From the NCBI GenBank assembly GCA_036557785.1, contig DATBGZ010000088.1:93093-157092 (forward strand): 64,000 nucleotides of DNA. The letters are read 5' to 3'. This document shows positions 49,701 through 57,904 of this stretch, one piece after another (within the stretch, counting starts at the first letter, position 1; each line of letters begins with the position of its first letter). Under the pieces are notes generated by a model that was given only the letters and a program-made list of their open reading frames with translations, searched no databases and was not told where the DNA came from. The DNA is from DATBGZ01 sp036557785. GTDB taxonomy: Bacteria > Actinomycetota > Actinomycetes > Mycobacteriales > Micromonosporaceae. Made by a program: the position numbers and the translations under genes.

Positions 49701-51993
49701 CGCGCCAGGTCAGGCCGGCGCGCAGGACGAGCTCGTTGAACTGGTCCACTTCGGACTCACCGCGCCACGCCGCGGAGAAGGCGTTCTCCACGTTGGCGCG
49801 CAGGCTCGGCACGTCCCACTCGCCCTGCGGCAGGCGTAGCCCGAAGTCGTAGAGGCGTACCGGCTTGCCCGGCAGCGTGATCTCGTACGGGTTCTCGTCG
49901 ACCACGGCGACGCCGAGGGAGTGCAGGACGGGCAGCACCTGGGACAGCGTCATCGGCTCGGCACCGGCGCGGAAGACCTTGAACCGTACGTCCTCGTCGT
50001 TCTTGTGGCGGCGATACAGGTGCACCACGAGCTGGCCCGGCTCCTCGATCAGCTCCAGCTTGGCCAGATCCTGCATCGCCTCGAACGGGGTATGGGCGTC
50101 CTTGTACGTGTCGGGCAGTGCCCGGCGGTACGTGTCGAAGAGCCGCCGCGCGTGTTCACCGCCGATGCGCAGGTCCAGCGCGTGCGAGAAGTCGTCATCC
50201 CACGCCCGGGTCGCGGTGGCGACCTGCGCGGAGAGCGCGTCCGTGTCGATCTCGGCCGTGCGCGCGCCCCGGTCGCTGCCGGTGCGGACGATGTAGTGCA
50301 GGCGGGCCAGCGTCGAATCGTTGACGCGCGTCGTGTAGTCCAGACCGGTGCCGTGCAGCTCACGCAGCAGGATCTCCTGGATGCGCAACCGGTTGGCGGT
50401 GGTGAACCGGTCCCGGGGAAGGTAGACCAGGCAGGAGATGAACCGGCCGTACGGGTCGGGACGCGCGAAGACCCGCACCTGGCGCCGTCCGGCGAGCCGG
50501 AGCACCCCCATGACCGTACGGAACAGGTCCTCCGTGGCAGTCTGGAACAGCTCGTCGCGTGGGAAGTCCTCCAGGATCGCCAGCAGCCGCTTGCCCGAGT
50601 GCCCGCGCTCCGAGAGCCCGGAGCGGTCGATCACCTCGGCCACCTTGCGCTTGACCACCGGCAGGTCCTGCACCGAGGTGCGATAGGCCGTGGTGGCGAA
50701 CAGGCCCAGGAACCGTCTCTCGCCGCTCACATTGCCCGCGGCGTCGAACGTCTTGATGCCGATGTAGTCCAGATAGGACGATCGGTGCACGGTCGAGCGG
50801 GAGTTCGCCTTCGTGATGGTGAGCAGGCGTCGCGCCATGAGTCGAGACACCGCATCCGGGCTCATCGCGGGTGCCGTGGTGGTGCCGGTCGGGTCTCGAC
50901 GCAGGATGCCGAGTCCTGTGCCCGGCACGGCCTCGAGCATCTGCTCCGGTGGCCCGGCCTCGACCGGGCTCGCCTGCCCGGCGCCCGGCTCGTCGGCTGC
51001 GGGTGTGCTGCCCGCATCCGTCGGCGACACCGTGCGGCCCGCGGCATCGGCACGCAGCCGGTACTCGCGGTAGCCGATGAACGTGAAGTTGTCGTCGGCG
51101 AGCCAACGCAGCAGCTCCACCGAGTCGGTGATGTCCTTGTCGGGCACGGGCAGGGTCAGGACCTCGGCGTTCCCGCCGGTGCGGCCGGCCCGCTCCAACT
51201 CGTCGGCGAGGTCGAGTGACTTGGCGCGCATGGGCTGCCAGTCCTCGACGGCCTCGCGTACGTCGGTGAGCACCCGCTGCAGGTCGTCGCGCAGGCGGGT
51301 CACCGCCGCGTCGTCCAGCGCGGTCACCTCGACCCGCATCCAACTCTCGACGGTCTCGTCGGGGCCGGCGTCGTCTGGATCGACCTTTGCATATATCTGC
51401 GCGAGTGCGCCACCCGCCGCGCGACGCACGACGACCTGCGGGTGGGCGAGCAACTCGATGTCGAGCCCCGCCGTGGTGACCGCGGCCGTGACGGAGTCGA
51501 CCAGGAACGGCATGTCATCGGTGACCACGAGAACGGCGGTGCGGTCCCGATCTCCCGCGCGGACCGCGCTCGCCAGGCTGCGCTCGAGCGCCAACTTGAG
51601 CTGCCCGGGCCGGCGCTGCTGGGCGAGATCGATGTGAGCCGTCACCGCCGCGAGCATCTGGCTCGCCGTCCGGCCGTCCAGATCCTCGTCGGGGACCAAA
51701 CGCCAGAAGCGATTGACCATGTCGGCGAGGTCGGGTCCGTCGCTGCCGCCGGCCGCCGCGAGTGCCATCGCGTCGGTGATCAGGCGTTCCAGGTTCGGCA
51801 CCGTCGGCTCATCCTCGCCGTCGTCGCGCGCTGACCGGTCGAGTTCCTCGGGATGTTGGGGATCCTCACCGGTGATTCGGATCTTGGTTGGGTCGGCGAG
51901 TGGGGCTCCGGGGAGGATCGGCTCGCCCGTCGTGGCCTCGCTCGGTGTGGCGTTTGTCGGGTGCAGGGTGGAGCCCGCGGAACGCCCGTCCAT
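46759..51993 (-). CDS. gdh: NAD-specific glutamate dehydrogenase (large, ~180 kDa type)
   Basis: 1744 aa from ATG 51993, with AAGGAG 9 bp upstream; a reading from 52044 lacks a site. This is the large class of NAD-GDH, with an N-terminal ACT-like regulatory region (~60-420), a central region, and the catalytic domain near residues 930-1250 ('[43 protein letters not shown]' in outline, the catalytic Lys in the last motif) and the NAD region '[37 protein letters not shown]', in outline. It deaminates glutamate to 2-oxoglutarate; in mycobacteria the enzyme is inhibited by GarA. It is divergent from the PBP gene. Confidence 0.95.
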   Translation of the reverse strand: [1744 protein letters not shown]

Positions 51994-52193
51994 CTGACTT
52001 GTCTCCTTCTGGAGCCCGACGACGTTGTGGGGCCCGAGTGCCAAGCCTAGGACGCTCTGCCCAGCCGTAGCCGTGGGCAGTGCCTGTCAATTCAGGGCGC
52101 CGCTCCTGTACGGATTCGGACCCTTTGAACACAGTAATTCCTATAAGCCCTTACCGGGTCGCGACGCTGGTCGGTGTTGCGCACAATTGCCCC

Positions 52194-54164
52194 GTGCCGT
52201 TCCCCTCATCGAAGCGCCGCCGCCGGGCACTGCTCCGGCTACCGGTCGTGCTCGTTCTCGTCGGCGCCGGGCTGGTCGCCTGCACTCATGACCCGGGGCC
52301 CGCGCCGGCGCTCCAGGCTTTCGTCGACGGCTGGTCGGCGGGCCACCTCGACGGGGTCGCGATCGAGTCTCCCGACGGCACGCTGCTGGCGCCCTCGGAC
52401 GTACTGACCCAGGTCGCTGCCCTCGCCGGCGACCTCGACGCGAAGCGGGTCAAGGCGACGGTTGCGGCGCCGCCGCAGGCACACGACGGACGGGCGAGCG
52501 GCAGCGTCAACGTTGAGTGGACCGTCGTCGATGGCGTCGGGTGGCCCTATCAGACGACCGTGGATCTGCACCAGGTCGATGGGGCTTGGCGGATCGTCTT
52601 CACGCCGGCGACCGTTCATCCGCAACTGAAGGCCGGCGAGCATCTGGCGGTCGACCTGGTCGGCGCGCAGCGCGGGGCGATCCTCGACGGCTCAGGCGGG
52701 GCGATCGTGAGCCCGCGCCCGGTCATCATCGTCGGCATCGAGCCGGGGCGGGTCAAGGACCAGGCCGCCCTGATCGCGGCGCTGGACTCCGCCTTCCGCT
52801 CGATCGGCACCCCGATCGACCTCTCGGACCTGCCGGACCAGCTCGCCGCCGCGAAGCCGAACGCGTTCGTCACGGTCGTGACCCTGCGCCGCGAGGCGTA
52901 CGAGCAGATCCGCAGCCGGATCCACGACCTGCCCGGCACGGTATTTCGCGAGGCCACCCTCCCGCTCGCCCCGACCCGGGCGTTCGCCCGGGCACTGCTG
53001 GGCACGGTCGGCGACGTGACCCGCGAGCAGCTCGACGCCGCTCCGGGCCGCTACTTCGTCGGCGAGCAGATCGGGCAGTCGGGACTGCAGGAGAGCTACG
53101 ACGATCTGCTGCGCGGCCGGCCAGGCCTCACCATCACGGTCGGGGGTGCGCAAGGCGCCAGCGGCCAGGCGGCAGCACCCGCCGAGGTGCTCTACCACGC
53201 CGATCCGACGCCGGGCACGGCGTTGCGCACGAGCCTGGACCAGAAGGTCCAGTCGGCCGCCGATGCCGCGCTGAGCGGGCAGTCGAAGCGCGCGGCGCTC
53301 GTGGCCGTGCGGGTCAGCGACGGGGCGATCCTCGCCGTGGCGAACGGGCCGAACGGGGGCGAGGTCAACCTCGCCTTCACCGCCACCGCTCCGCCGGGCT
53401 CGGCATTCAAGATGGTCACCGCGCTGGCCGTGCTCCGGATGGGCGTCACCCCTGACACCCCCGTCGCGTGCCCGAAGACCTTCACGGTGGACGGGCGCAC
53501 GTTCACCAACTCCGGCGGTGAGGAACTCGGTACGGTGCCGTTCCGGACCGACTTCGCCCAGTCCTGCAACACCGCGTTCGCCTCGCTGGCAGTGCGTCTG
53601 GGCCGTGACGGCCTGGCGCAAACCGCGGCGAGCCTGGGCATCGGGACCACCTGGAACCTCGGCGTGCCGGTCTTCACCGGCTCGGTGGGGGTCAATGAAT
53701 CCACTGTGGACGCAGCAGCCGCGGCCTTCGGCCAGGGCACCACGCTGGTCAGCCCGGTATCGCTCGCCGTCGCGACCGCCGCGGTGGCCCGCGGCTCGTG
53801 GCGCACGCCGTCGCTGCTGGTCCAGCTGCCCTCCGGTGCACCGACGCCGACTCCGTCGCCCGGGCCCGCCGGCACGCCTCCCGCAGATGGCACGGCACTG
53901 CAAGCCGATGCGGTGACGGCCCTGCACGCGCTCATGCGCGAGGTTGTGAGGTCGGGTACGGCTACCGCGCTCGCCGACGTTCCGGGCCAACCCGTCTACG
54001 CCAAGACCGGAACCGCGGAGTTCGACAACAACCCCGCGCACACCCACGCGTGGACGATCGGGTGGCAGGGCGACATCGCCTTCGCGGTCTTCGTCGAGAA
54101 CGGTGGCAGTGGCGCCGGCACGGCGGTGCCCATCGCGGAGTCGTTCCTGCGCGGCCTCGGGTAG
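52194..54164 (+). CDS. Class B penicillin-binding protein (transpeptidase), lipoprotein-like
   Basis: About 656 aa from GTG 52194. The N terminus is a basic signal with a possible lipobox ('VGAGLVAC', Cys ~30). An NTF2-like MecA_N-type domain follows (~37-150), then a dimerisation region and the transpeptidase. Active-site motifs are S403-A-F-K406 (SxxK), S457-C-N459 (SxN) and K604-T-G606 (KTG). The arrangement (MecA_N plus transpeptidase) resembles PbpA/PBP2a-like enzymes with low beta-lactam affinity, so intrinsic beta-lactam tolerance is possible (inference). It builds peptidoglycan cross-links on the outer side of the membrane. Confidence 0.9.
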   Translation: MPFPSSKRRRRALLRLPVVLVLVGAGLVACTHDPGPAPALQAFVDGWSAGHLDGVAIESPDGTLLAPSDVLTQVAALAGDLDAKRVKATVAAPPQAHDGRASGSVNVEWTVVDGVGWPYQTTVDLHQVDGAWRIVFTPATVHPQLKAGEHLAVDLVGAQRGAILDGSGGAIVSPRPVIIVGIEPGRVKDQAALIAALDSAFRSIGTPIDLSDLPDQLAAAKPNAFVTVVTLRREAYEQIRSRIHDLPGTVFREATLPLAPTRAFARALLGTVGDVTREQLDAAPGRYFVGEQIGQSGLQESYDDLLRGRPGLTITVGGAQGASGQAAAPAEVLYHADPTPGTALRTSLDQKVQSAADAALSGQSKRAALVAVRVSDGAILAVANGPNGGEVNLAFTATAPPGSAFKMVTALAVLRMGVTPDTPVACPKTFTVDGRTFTNSGGEELGTVPFRTDFAQSCNTAFASLAVRLGRDGLAQTAASLGIGTTWNLGVPVFTGSVGVNESTVDAAAAAFGQGTTLVSPVSLAVATAAVARGSWRTPSLLVQLPSGAPTPTPSPGPAGTPPADGTALQADAVTALHALMREVVRSGTATALADVPGQPVYAKTGTAEFDNNPAHTHAWTIGWQGDIAFAVFVENGGSGAGTAVPIAESFLRGLG

Positions 54165-54183
54165 CCAGAGCCTGCATGGTTGG

Positions 54184-55023
54184 ATGGTGCCCGTGTTCAC
54201 CTTCGGCGCCGCCGCGGATGCGGCCGTACCCTACGACGACGCTGACCTCGTGGTCATCGTCGAGGACGCGACCGTGCGGCGGGGCAACTCCCGCCTGCTG
54301 CACGGCGTCTCCTGGTGGGTGGCGCAGGATGAGCGATGGGTGGTGCTCGGGCCCAACGGCGCCGGGAAGACGACGCTGCTCAATCTCGCCGCGGCCCGGC
54401 TCTTCCCGACCTCGGGCACGGTCCGGGTGCTGGGCGAGACCCTCGGTCGCGTCGACGTCAACGAGCTGCGCACGCGGATCGGGCTGACCACGGTGGCGCT
54501 GCACGACCGGATTCCCCCGGATGAGGTCGTGCTCGACGTCGTGCGGACCGCCGCGTGGGGTGTCGTGGGCCGGTTCCGCGAGGAGTACCACAGTCTGGAC
54601 ACCCAGCGGGCACGCGACCTGCTCGAGCAACTCGGCGCGACCGCACTCCGCGCTCGCCGCTACGGGACGCTCTCGGAGGGCGAGCGTAAGCGGGTCCAGA
54701 TCGCCCGGGCGCTCATGACGGACCCGGAACTGCTCCTGCTCGACGAGCCGGCGGCCGGTCTGGACCTCGGCGGCCGGGAGGACCTGGTGCGGCGCTTGTC
54801 GTTGCTGGCGGCCGATCCGCACGCACCAGCAATGGTGCTCGTGACGCATCACGTCGAGGAGATACCGGTCGGCTTTGACCATGCCCTGTTGCTCCGTCAG
54901 GGCTCGGTCGTGGCGCAGGGGCCCATCCGCGCGGTGCTGACGAGTGAGAACCTCAGCGCCACCTTCGACGCCCCGCTGCAGGTCAGCTTCGCCGACGGTC
55001 GCTTCGCCGCTCGGGCGGCCTGA
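54184..55023 (+). CDS. ABC transporter ATP-binding protein (stand-alone)
   Basis: 279 aa from ATG 54184; GTG 54187 and 54193 are alternatives and none has a clear ribosome site. Walker A 'VLGPNGAGKTTLLNLAAARL' (~56-75), signature 'LSEGERKRVQIARALM', Walker B 'LLLLDEPAAGLDLGG', H-loop 'LVTHHVEEIPVGFDHALLL' in outline. The ModF/YfeB-like subfamily has a single ATPase domain with no permease neighbour. It follows the PBP gene by 19 bp; a partner in cell-envelope transport is possible. Confidence 0.88.
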   Translation: MVPVFTFGAAADAAVPYDDADLVVIVEDATVRRGNSRLLHGVSWWVAQDERWVVLGPNGAGKTTLLNLAAARLFPTSGTVRVLGETLGRVDVNELRTRIGLTTVALHDRIPPDEVVLDVVRTAAWGVVGRFREEYHSLDTQRARDLLEQLGATALRARRYGTLSEGERKRVQIARALMTDPELLLLDEPAAGLDLGGREDLVRRLSLLAADPHAPAMVLVTHHVEEIPVGFDHALLLRQGSVVAQGPIRAVLTSENLSATFDAPLQVSFADGRFAARAA

Positions 55024-55027
55024 GCGG

Positions 55028-55435
55028 TCAACTCGACCGGGGCCGTCGGCGGCGCTGGACGTACTGGTCGGCGAGCGCGGGCGGCGCCGCGGCGAGCCAT
55101 CCATCGGTGATCGCTTCCCGGAGCGTGGGCCGTGAGACGACGCGCAACTGGACGAGGATGGCGGCGTAGCCGTTGAAGTGCGGGATCGTGAAGATCCCTT
55201 CGCGGCCCTCCGCGACAACCGCCTCCTTCTCGGCCAGGTCGGCGACGACGGTGGCGATGATCGGCCCTTCCGGCGGTATCTGGTCGCCGTACCGCTTGAT
55301 GTCGGCCCTACTGAACCGGCGTTCCCAGGCGAAGACCTTGCCCTGCACCGACCAGGCGCGCTGATCGTGTCGAACGACTTCGATGACCTCCGGCAGTGCC
55401 AGCGCGATGCGCGCGGCTTCGTTCAGAGTCGCCAC
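55028..55435 (-). CDS. MmcQ/YjbR family protein
   Basis: 135 aa from GTG 55435. The CyaY-like fold of the MmcQ/YjbR family: 'ALALPEVIEVVRHDQRAWSVQGKVFAWERRF' in outline and the C-terminal 'VSRPTLREAITDGWLAAAPPALADQY', in outline. No catalytic residues are known; some members bind DNA. It is a single gene with 4 bp between its stop and that of the convergent ABC ATPase gene. Confidence 0.85.
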   Translation of the reverse strand: MATLNEAARIALALPEVIEVVRHDQRAWSVQGKVFAWERRFSRADIKRYGDQIPPEGPIIATVVADLAEKEAVVAEGREGIFTIPHFNGYAAILVQLRVVSRPTLREAITDGWLAAAPPALADQYVQRRRRPRSS

Positions 55436-55514
55436 GCCCGCAACCGTACCTGGCCGCTGTCCGATGACGTGCCGTAGCTTGCACCGCCCGGCCGGGGTCA
55501 GGGAGCCTGAACGG

Positions 55515-55886
55515 GTGAGCGACACCGAGTCCCTCAAGGCCGCCGATCGCCGGCTGCAGGCGGCCCAGCTCGCCGCCGATGCCGAGGCGCTTGATGCCCT
55601 CATCGACGACCGCCTGGTCTTCACCGGCCCCGACGCGCGGCTGTACTCCAAAAGGGACGATCTCGAGCTGCAGCGCTCGGGTCGGCAACGGTTGACCGAG
55701 GTGACGGAGGACGAGCTGTCGGCCGTCGTCGCCGGGGATACCGGGGTCACCTTCTTCCGCGGGCGCCTGGCCGGGAGGTTTCAGGGCGCACACTTCACCG
55801 CCGATGTGCGCTACACGCGGGTCTGGATCCGCACGCCCGCGGGCTGGCGCCTGCTCGCCGCCCATGTCAGCCCCTCCGAAGGCTGA
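55515..55886 (+). CDS. NTF2-like (SnoaL/DUF4440) protein
   Basis: 123 aa from GTG 55515. A cone-shaped NTF2-like fold is predicted: 'AAQLAADAEALDALIDDRLVFTGPDA' in outline, then 'RLTEVTEDELSAVVAGDTGVTFFRGRLAG' and the terminal 'YTRVWIRTPAGWRLLAAHVS', the pattern of DUF4440 proteins. Such domains bind small hydrophobic ligands or serve in enzymes; no active-site residue is recognisable. It lies divergently from the MmcQ gene. Confidence 0.8.
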   Translation: MSDTESLKAADRRLQAAQLAADAEALDALIDDRLVFTGPDARLYSKRDDLELQRSGRQRLTEVTEDELSAVVAGDTGVTFFRGRLAGRFQGAHFTADVRYTRVWIRTPAGWRLLAAHVSPSEG

Positions 55887-55912
55887 CCCGCGCTGCTCCA
55901 CTGTGGAGTGTC

Positions 55913-56470
55913 TCAGCCGCGCCCGGCGCGGCGCAGGGCGCGGACGTAGCGGTCGGTGACGAACGCCTGGATCCGGTGGGCCACGGGACCTCCCAGGCGC
56001 GACAGCAGGGTGGCGGGCCGGGAGAACGCCCGGATGCTGAGCCAGACGGCGTCGTCGTCCGCCCATTCGACGACGAACGCCTCCTCGCCGCTCTCGGGGT
56101 GACCCGACAGCGTGCCGTAGCCGAACCCTTGCCGACGAGGCTCGTCGATGACATAGACGATGCGGCAGGGCGCCACCAAGCCGAGCACGGGCGGACCGAG
56201 CCGGACCACCACGACCGCGCCGACCATCGGCCGCGGCGGCGCGGCGAGCACCGTGAGCCCGGCACCGCGGTGCATCTGCCAGGCGAAGAGCGCCCGGCCG
56301 GCCCGGTCGAAGCTCGCCTGACCCTCGCCGATCCGCTCCCGTCGTACGACGTGACGGTAACCGGAGGGCAGTTGCGCGCGCGTCGCGCCGTGCTCGGCGT
56401 ACGTCAGCTCCGCGGTGGCGTACCTGGCAGCATGTGCGCGCGGCATGCCCAGATCATCGCCGATCGCCAC
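55913..56470 (-). CDS. DUF1990 family protein
   Basis: 185 aa from GTG 56470, or 177 aa from ATG 56446; the later start avoids overlapping the upstream methyltransferase by 17 bp. The family signature is 'LTYAEHGATRAQLPSGYRHV' followed by 'FAWQMHRGAGLTVLAAPP', 'GFGYGTLSGHPESGEEAFVVEW' (in outline) and 'IRAFSRPATLLSRLGGPVAHRIQ'. The family is actinobacterial and of unknown function; sequence resembles START/polyketide-cyclase-like folds. It is probably translated together with the upstream methyltransferase. Confidence 0.85.
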   Translation of the reverse strand: MAIGDDLGMPRAHAARYATAELTYAEHGATRAQLPSGYRHVVRRERIGEGQASFDRAGRALFAWQMHRGAGLTVLAAPPRPMVGAVVVVRLGPPVLGLVAPCRIVYVIDEPRRQGFGYGTLSGHPESGEEAFVVEWADDDAVWLSIRAFSRPATLLSRLGGPVAHRIQAFVTDRYVRALRRAGRG

Positions 56471-57254
56471 GGGTCCCCGGCGCTGCGCCCGCTGTCCTAC
56501 CCCCGCGGAGTGGACCGGCCTTGCGACCGATGATGGTGCGCAGGCCGCGCGGCAGGGGAAACTGCGGGTCGTCGAAGGTGGTGCCGACGCTGGCCGTCAC
56601 GCCATGGCGAGCGAGGAGATCGGGAACCGTCGACGTATCGAGCAGGACGGTGCGGTGGAACTCGTCGCGCCGACGGTAGCCGCCACCCTCGGCCTGCACG
56701 AACGTGGTGATCGCGCGGTCGAACCGTCCGGGTTCGGGCTGGCTGAACCGCGTGATGATGGCCCAGTCGTCGCCGACCCGCCCGTGCGGCGCCGCCCCCT
56801 GACGCAGCGCGCCCCACTCCAGGTCGCACAGATCCACCGCCAGCACCCCGCCCGGCGTCAGGGCATCGGCGAGTGCGCTGAGCCCGCGCTCGATCGCCTG
56901 CACGCTCGGCAGGTAGTTCAACGCGTGTCCGATCCCGACGATGGCGTCGGCGGCCGGGATGGGATCGGCGGGCAGCACCAGAGTGCGAACCTCCTCCGCG
57001 CGCGGCACGGCGGAGCGGGCCAGGTCGAGCATCGCCGGCGAGGCATCGGTCGCGATCACCCGGTGCCCCCGCTCGACGAGGTACCGGGTCAGCAGGCCAG
57101 AGCCGCAACCGATCTCGAGGACCATGCCCGAGCGCTCCCGCAGCGGTTCGAGAAGGGCCAGGATGCCGGGCGCGCAGATGTCGGCGTGGAAGCCGTAGCC
57201 CTGGTCGTGTACGTACGCGAGGTCGGTGCGGTATATCGGCTCGTCGCTGTCCAT
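56454..57254 (-). CDS. Class I SAM-dependent methyltransferase
   Basis: 266 aa from ATG 57254. SAM motifs are 'VLEIGCGSGLLTRYLVERG' (~46-64), 'IATDASPAMLDLAR' and 'ADAIVGIGHALNYL', with 'ALTPGGVLAVDLCDLEWG' as motif III. The C-terminal half carries 'FVQAEGGGYRRRDEFHRTVLL', which looks like a substrate lid. The last ~20 residues are rich in Gly and Arg. It precedes the DUF1990 gene with overlap. The acceptor is unknown. Confidence 0.85.
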   Translation of the reverse strand: MDSDEPIYRTDLAYVHDQGYGFHADICAPGILALLEPLRERSGMVLEIGCGSGLLTRYLVERGHRVIATDASPAMLDLARSAVPRAEEVRTLVLPADPIPAADAIVGIGHALNYLPSVQAIERGLSALADALTPGGVLAVDLCDLEWGALRQGAAPHGRVGDDWAIITRFSQPEPGRFDRAITTFVQAEGGGYRRRDEFHRTVLLDTSTVPDLLARHGVTASVGTTFDDPQFPLPRGLRTIIGRKAGPLRGGRTAGAAPGTRGDRR

Positions 57255-57363
57255 CCGGCCATCATCCCGCCCCGCCCGAGCCTGAGCCGGTGCCGGCAGC
57301 CAACAGCACCCGACCCCATCGACGAGGTTCCACGCTTCTGATCGGAGCGGGGAGAGGCCGAAA

Positions 57364-57801
57364 TCAGGCTGTGTCCTGGGCGTCGCGCAGGCGTTGCCGG
57401 GCGCGCTGAATCTGGCGCAGGGCCTTGCCGACCTCGACCGCGTTGGCCTTCCACAGCAGGACCGGGCCATCATCTGTGGCGATCCACAGCTCGTGGTGGC
57501 GCTTCTCAAGGTAGATCGCCACGGGGTCGAGCAGTCCGATCGAGCCAGCGAGCAGGAGCACCAACGGGGTCGCGAGCAGCCAGGTCCAGTTCCGCGTGAG
57601 CCAGCCGGTCAGCCCTACGCCGCCGATGAGCACGAGCATGGCGCCCGTCGCGAGCGCGCCGGTCATCCAGCGGCCGCCGCGGGCGGCCTGCCTGCGGGTC
57701 ACCCAGGCCTCCCGCACCCCGGCCATGGGGTACCGGCCGGTCGGGGTGCGTATCCACTCGTCGGATACCACGAGCCCGGGTGCGTCAAAGAGTCGAGACA
57801 T
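57364..57801 (-). CDS. DUF6232-like membrane protein
   Basis: 145 aa from ATG 57801. An N-terminal PH-like beta region ('APGLVVSDEWIRTPTGRYPMAGVREAWVTRR', in outline) precedes two membrane helices ('GALATGAMLVLIGGVGLTGWL', ~48-68, and 'WLLATPLVLLLAGSIGLLD', ~74-92) and a basic C-terminal helix. Architecture and wording fit the actinobacterial DUF6232 family. Function is unknown. Confidence 0.75.
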   Translation of the reverse strand: MSRLFDAPGLVVSDEWIRTPTGRYPMAGVREAWVTRRQAARGGRWMTGALATGAMLVLIGGVGLTGWLTRNWTWLLATPLVLLLAGSIGLLDPVAIYLEKRHHELWIATDDGPVLLWKANAVEVGKALRQIQRARQRLRDAQDTA

Positions 57802-57904
57802 GATCACCGCTTTCAATACCAGTCTCCATTCTGCTGCTACGGCGCTACCGGAACGTACGCTCACCTGACGACGAGGGCGTGCGCGCAGCAGGCAGGAGGC
57901 CGCG

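Noticed and set aside
52125..52147. Promoter TTGAAC/TATAAG before the PBP gene
   Set aside because: The spacer is only 11 bp, too short for a sigma-70-type promoter.
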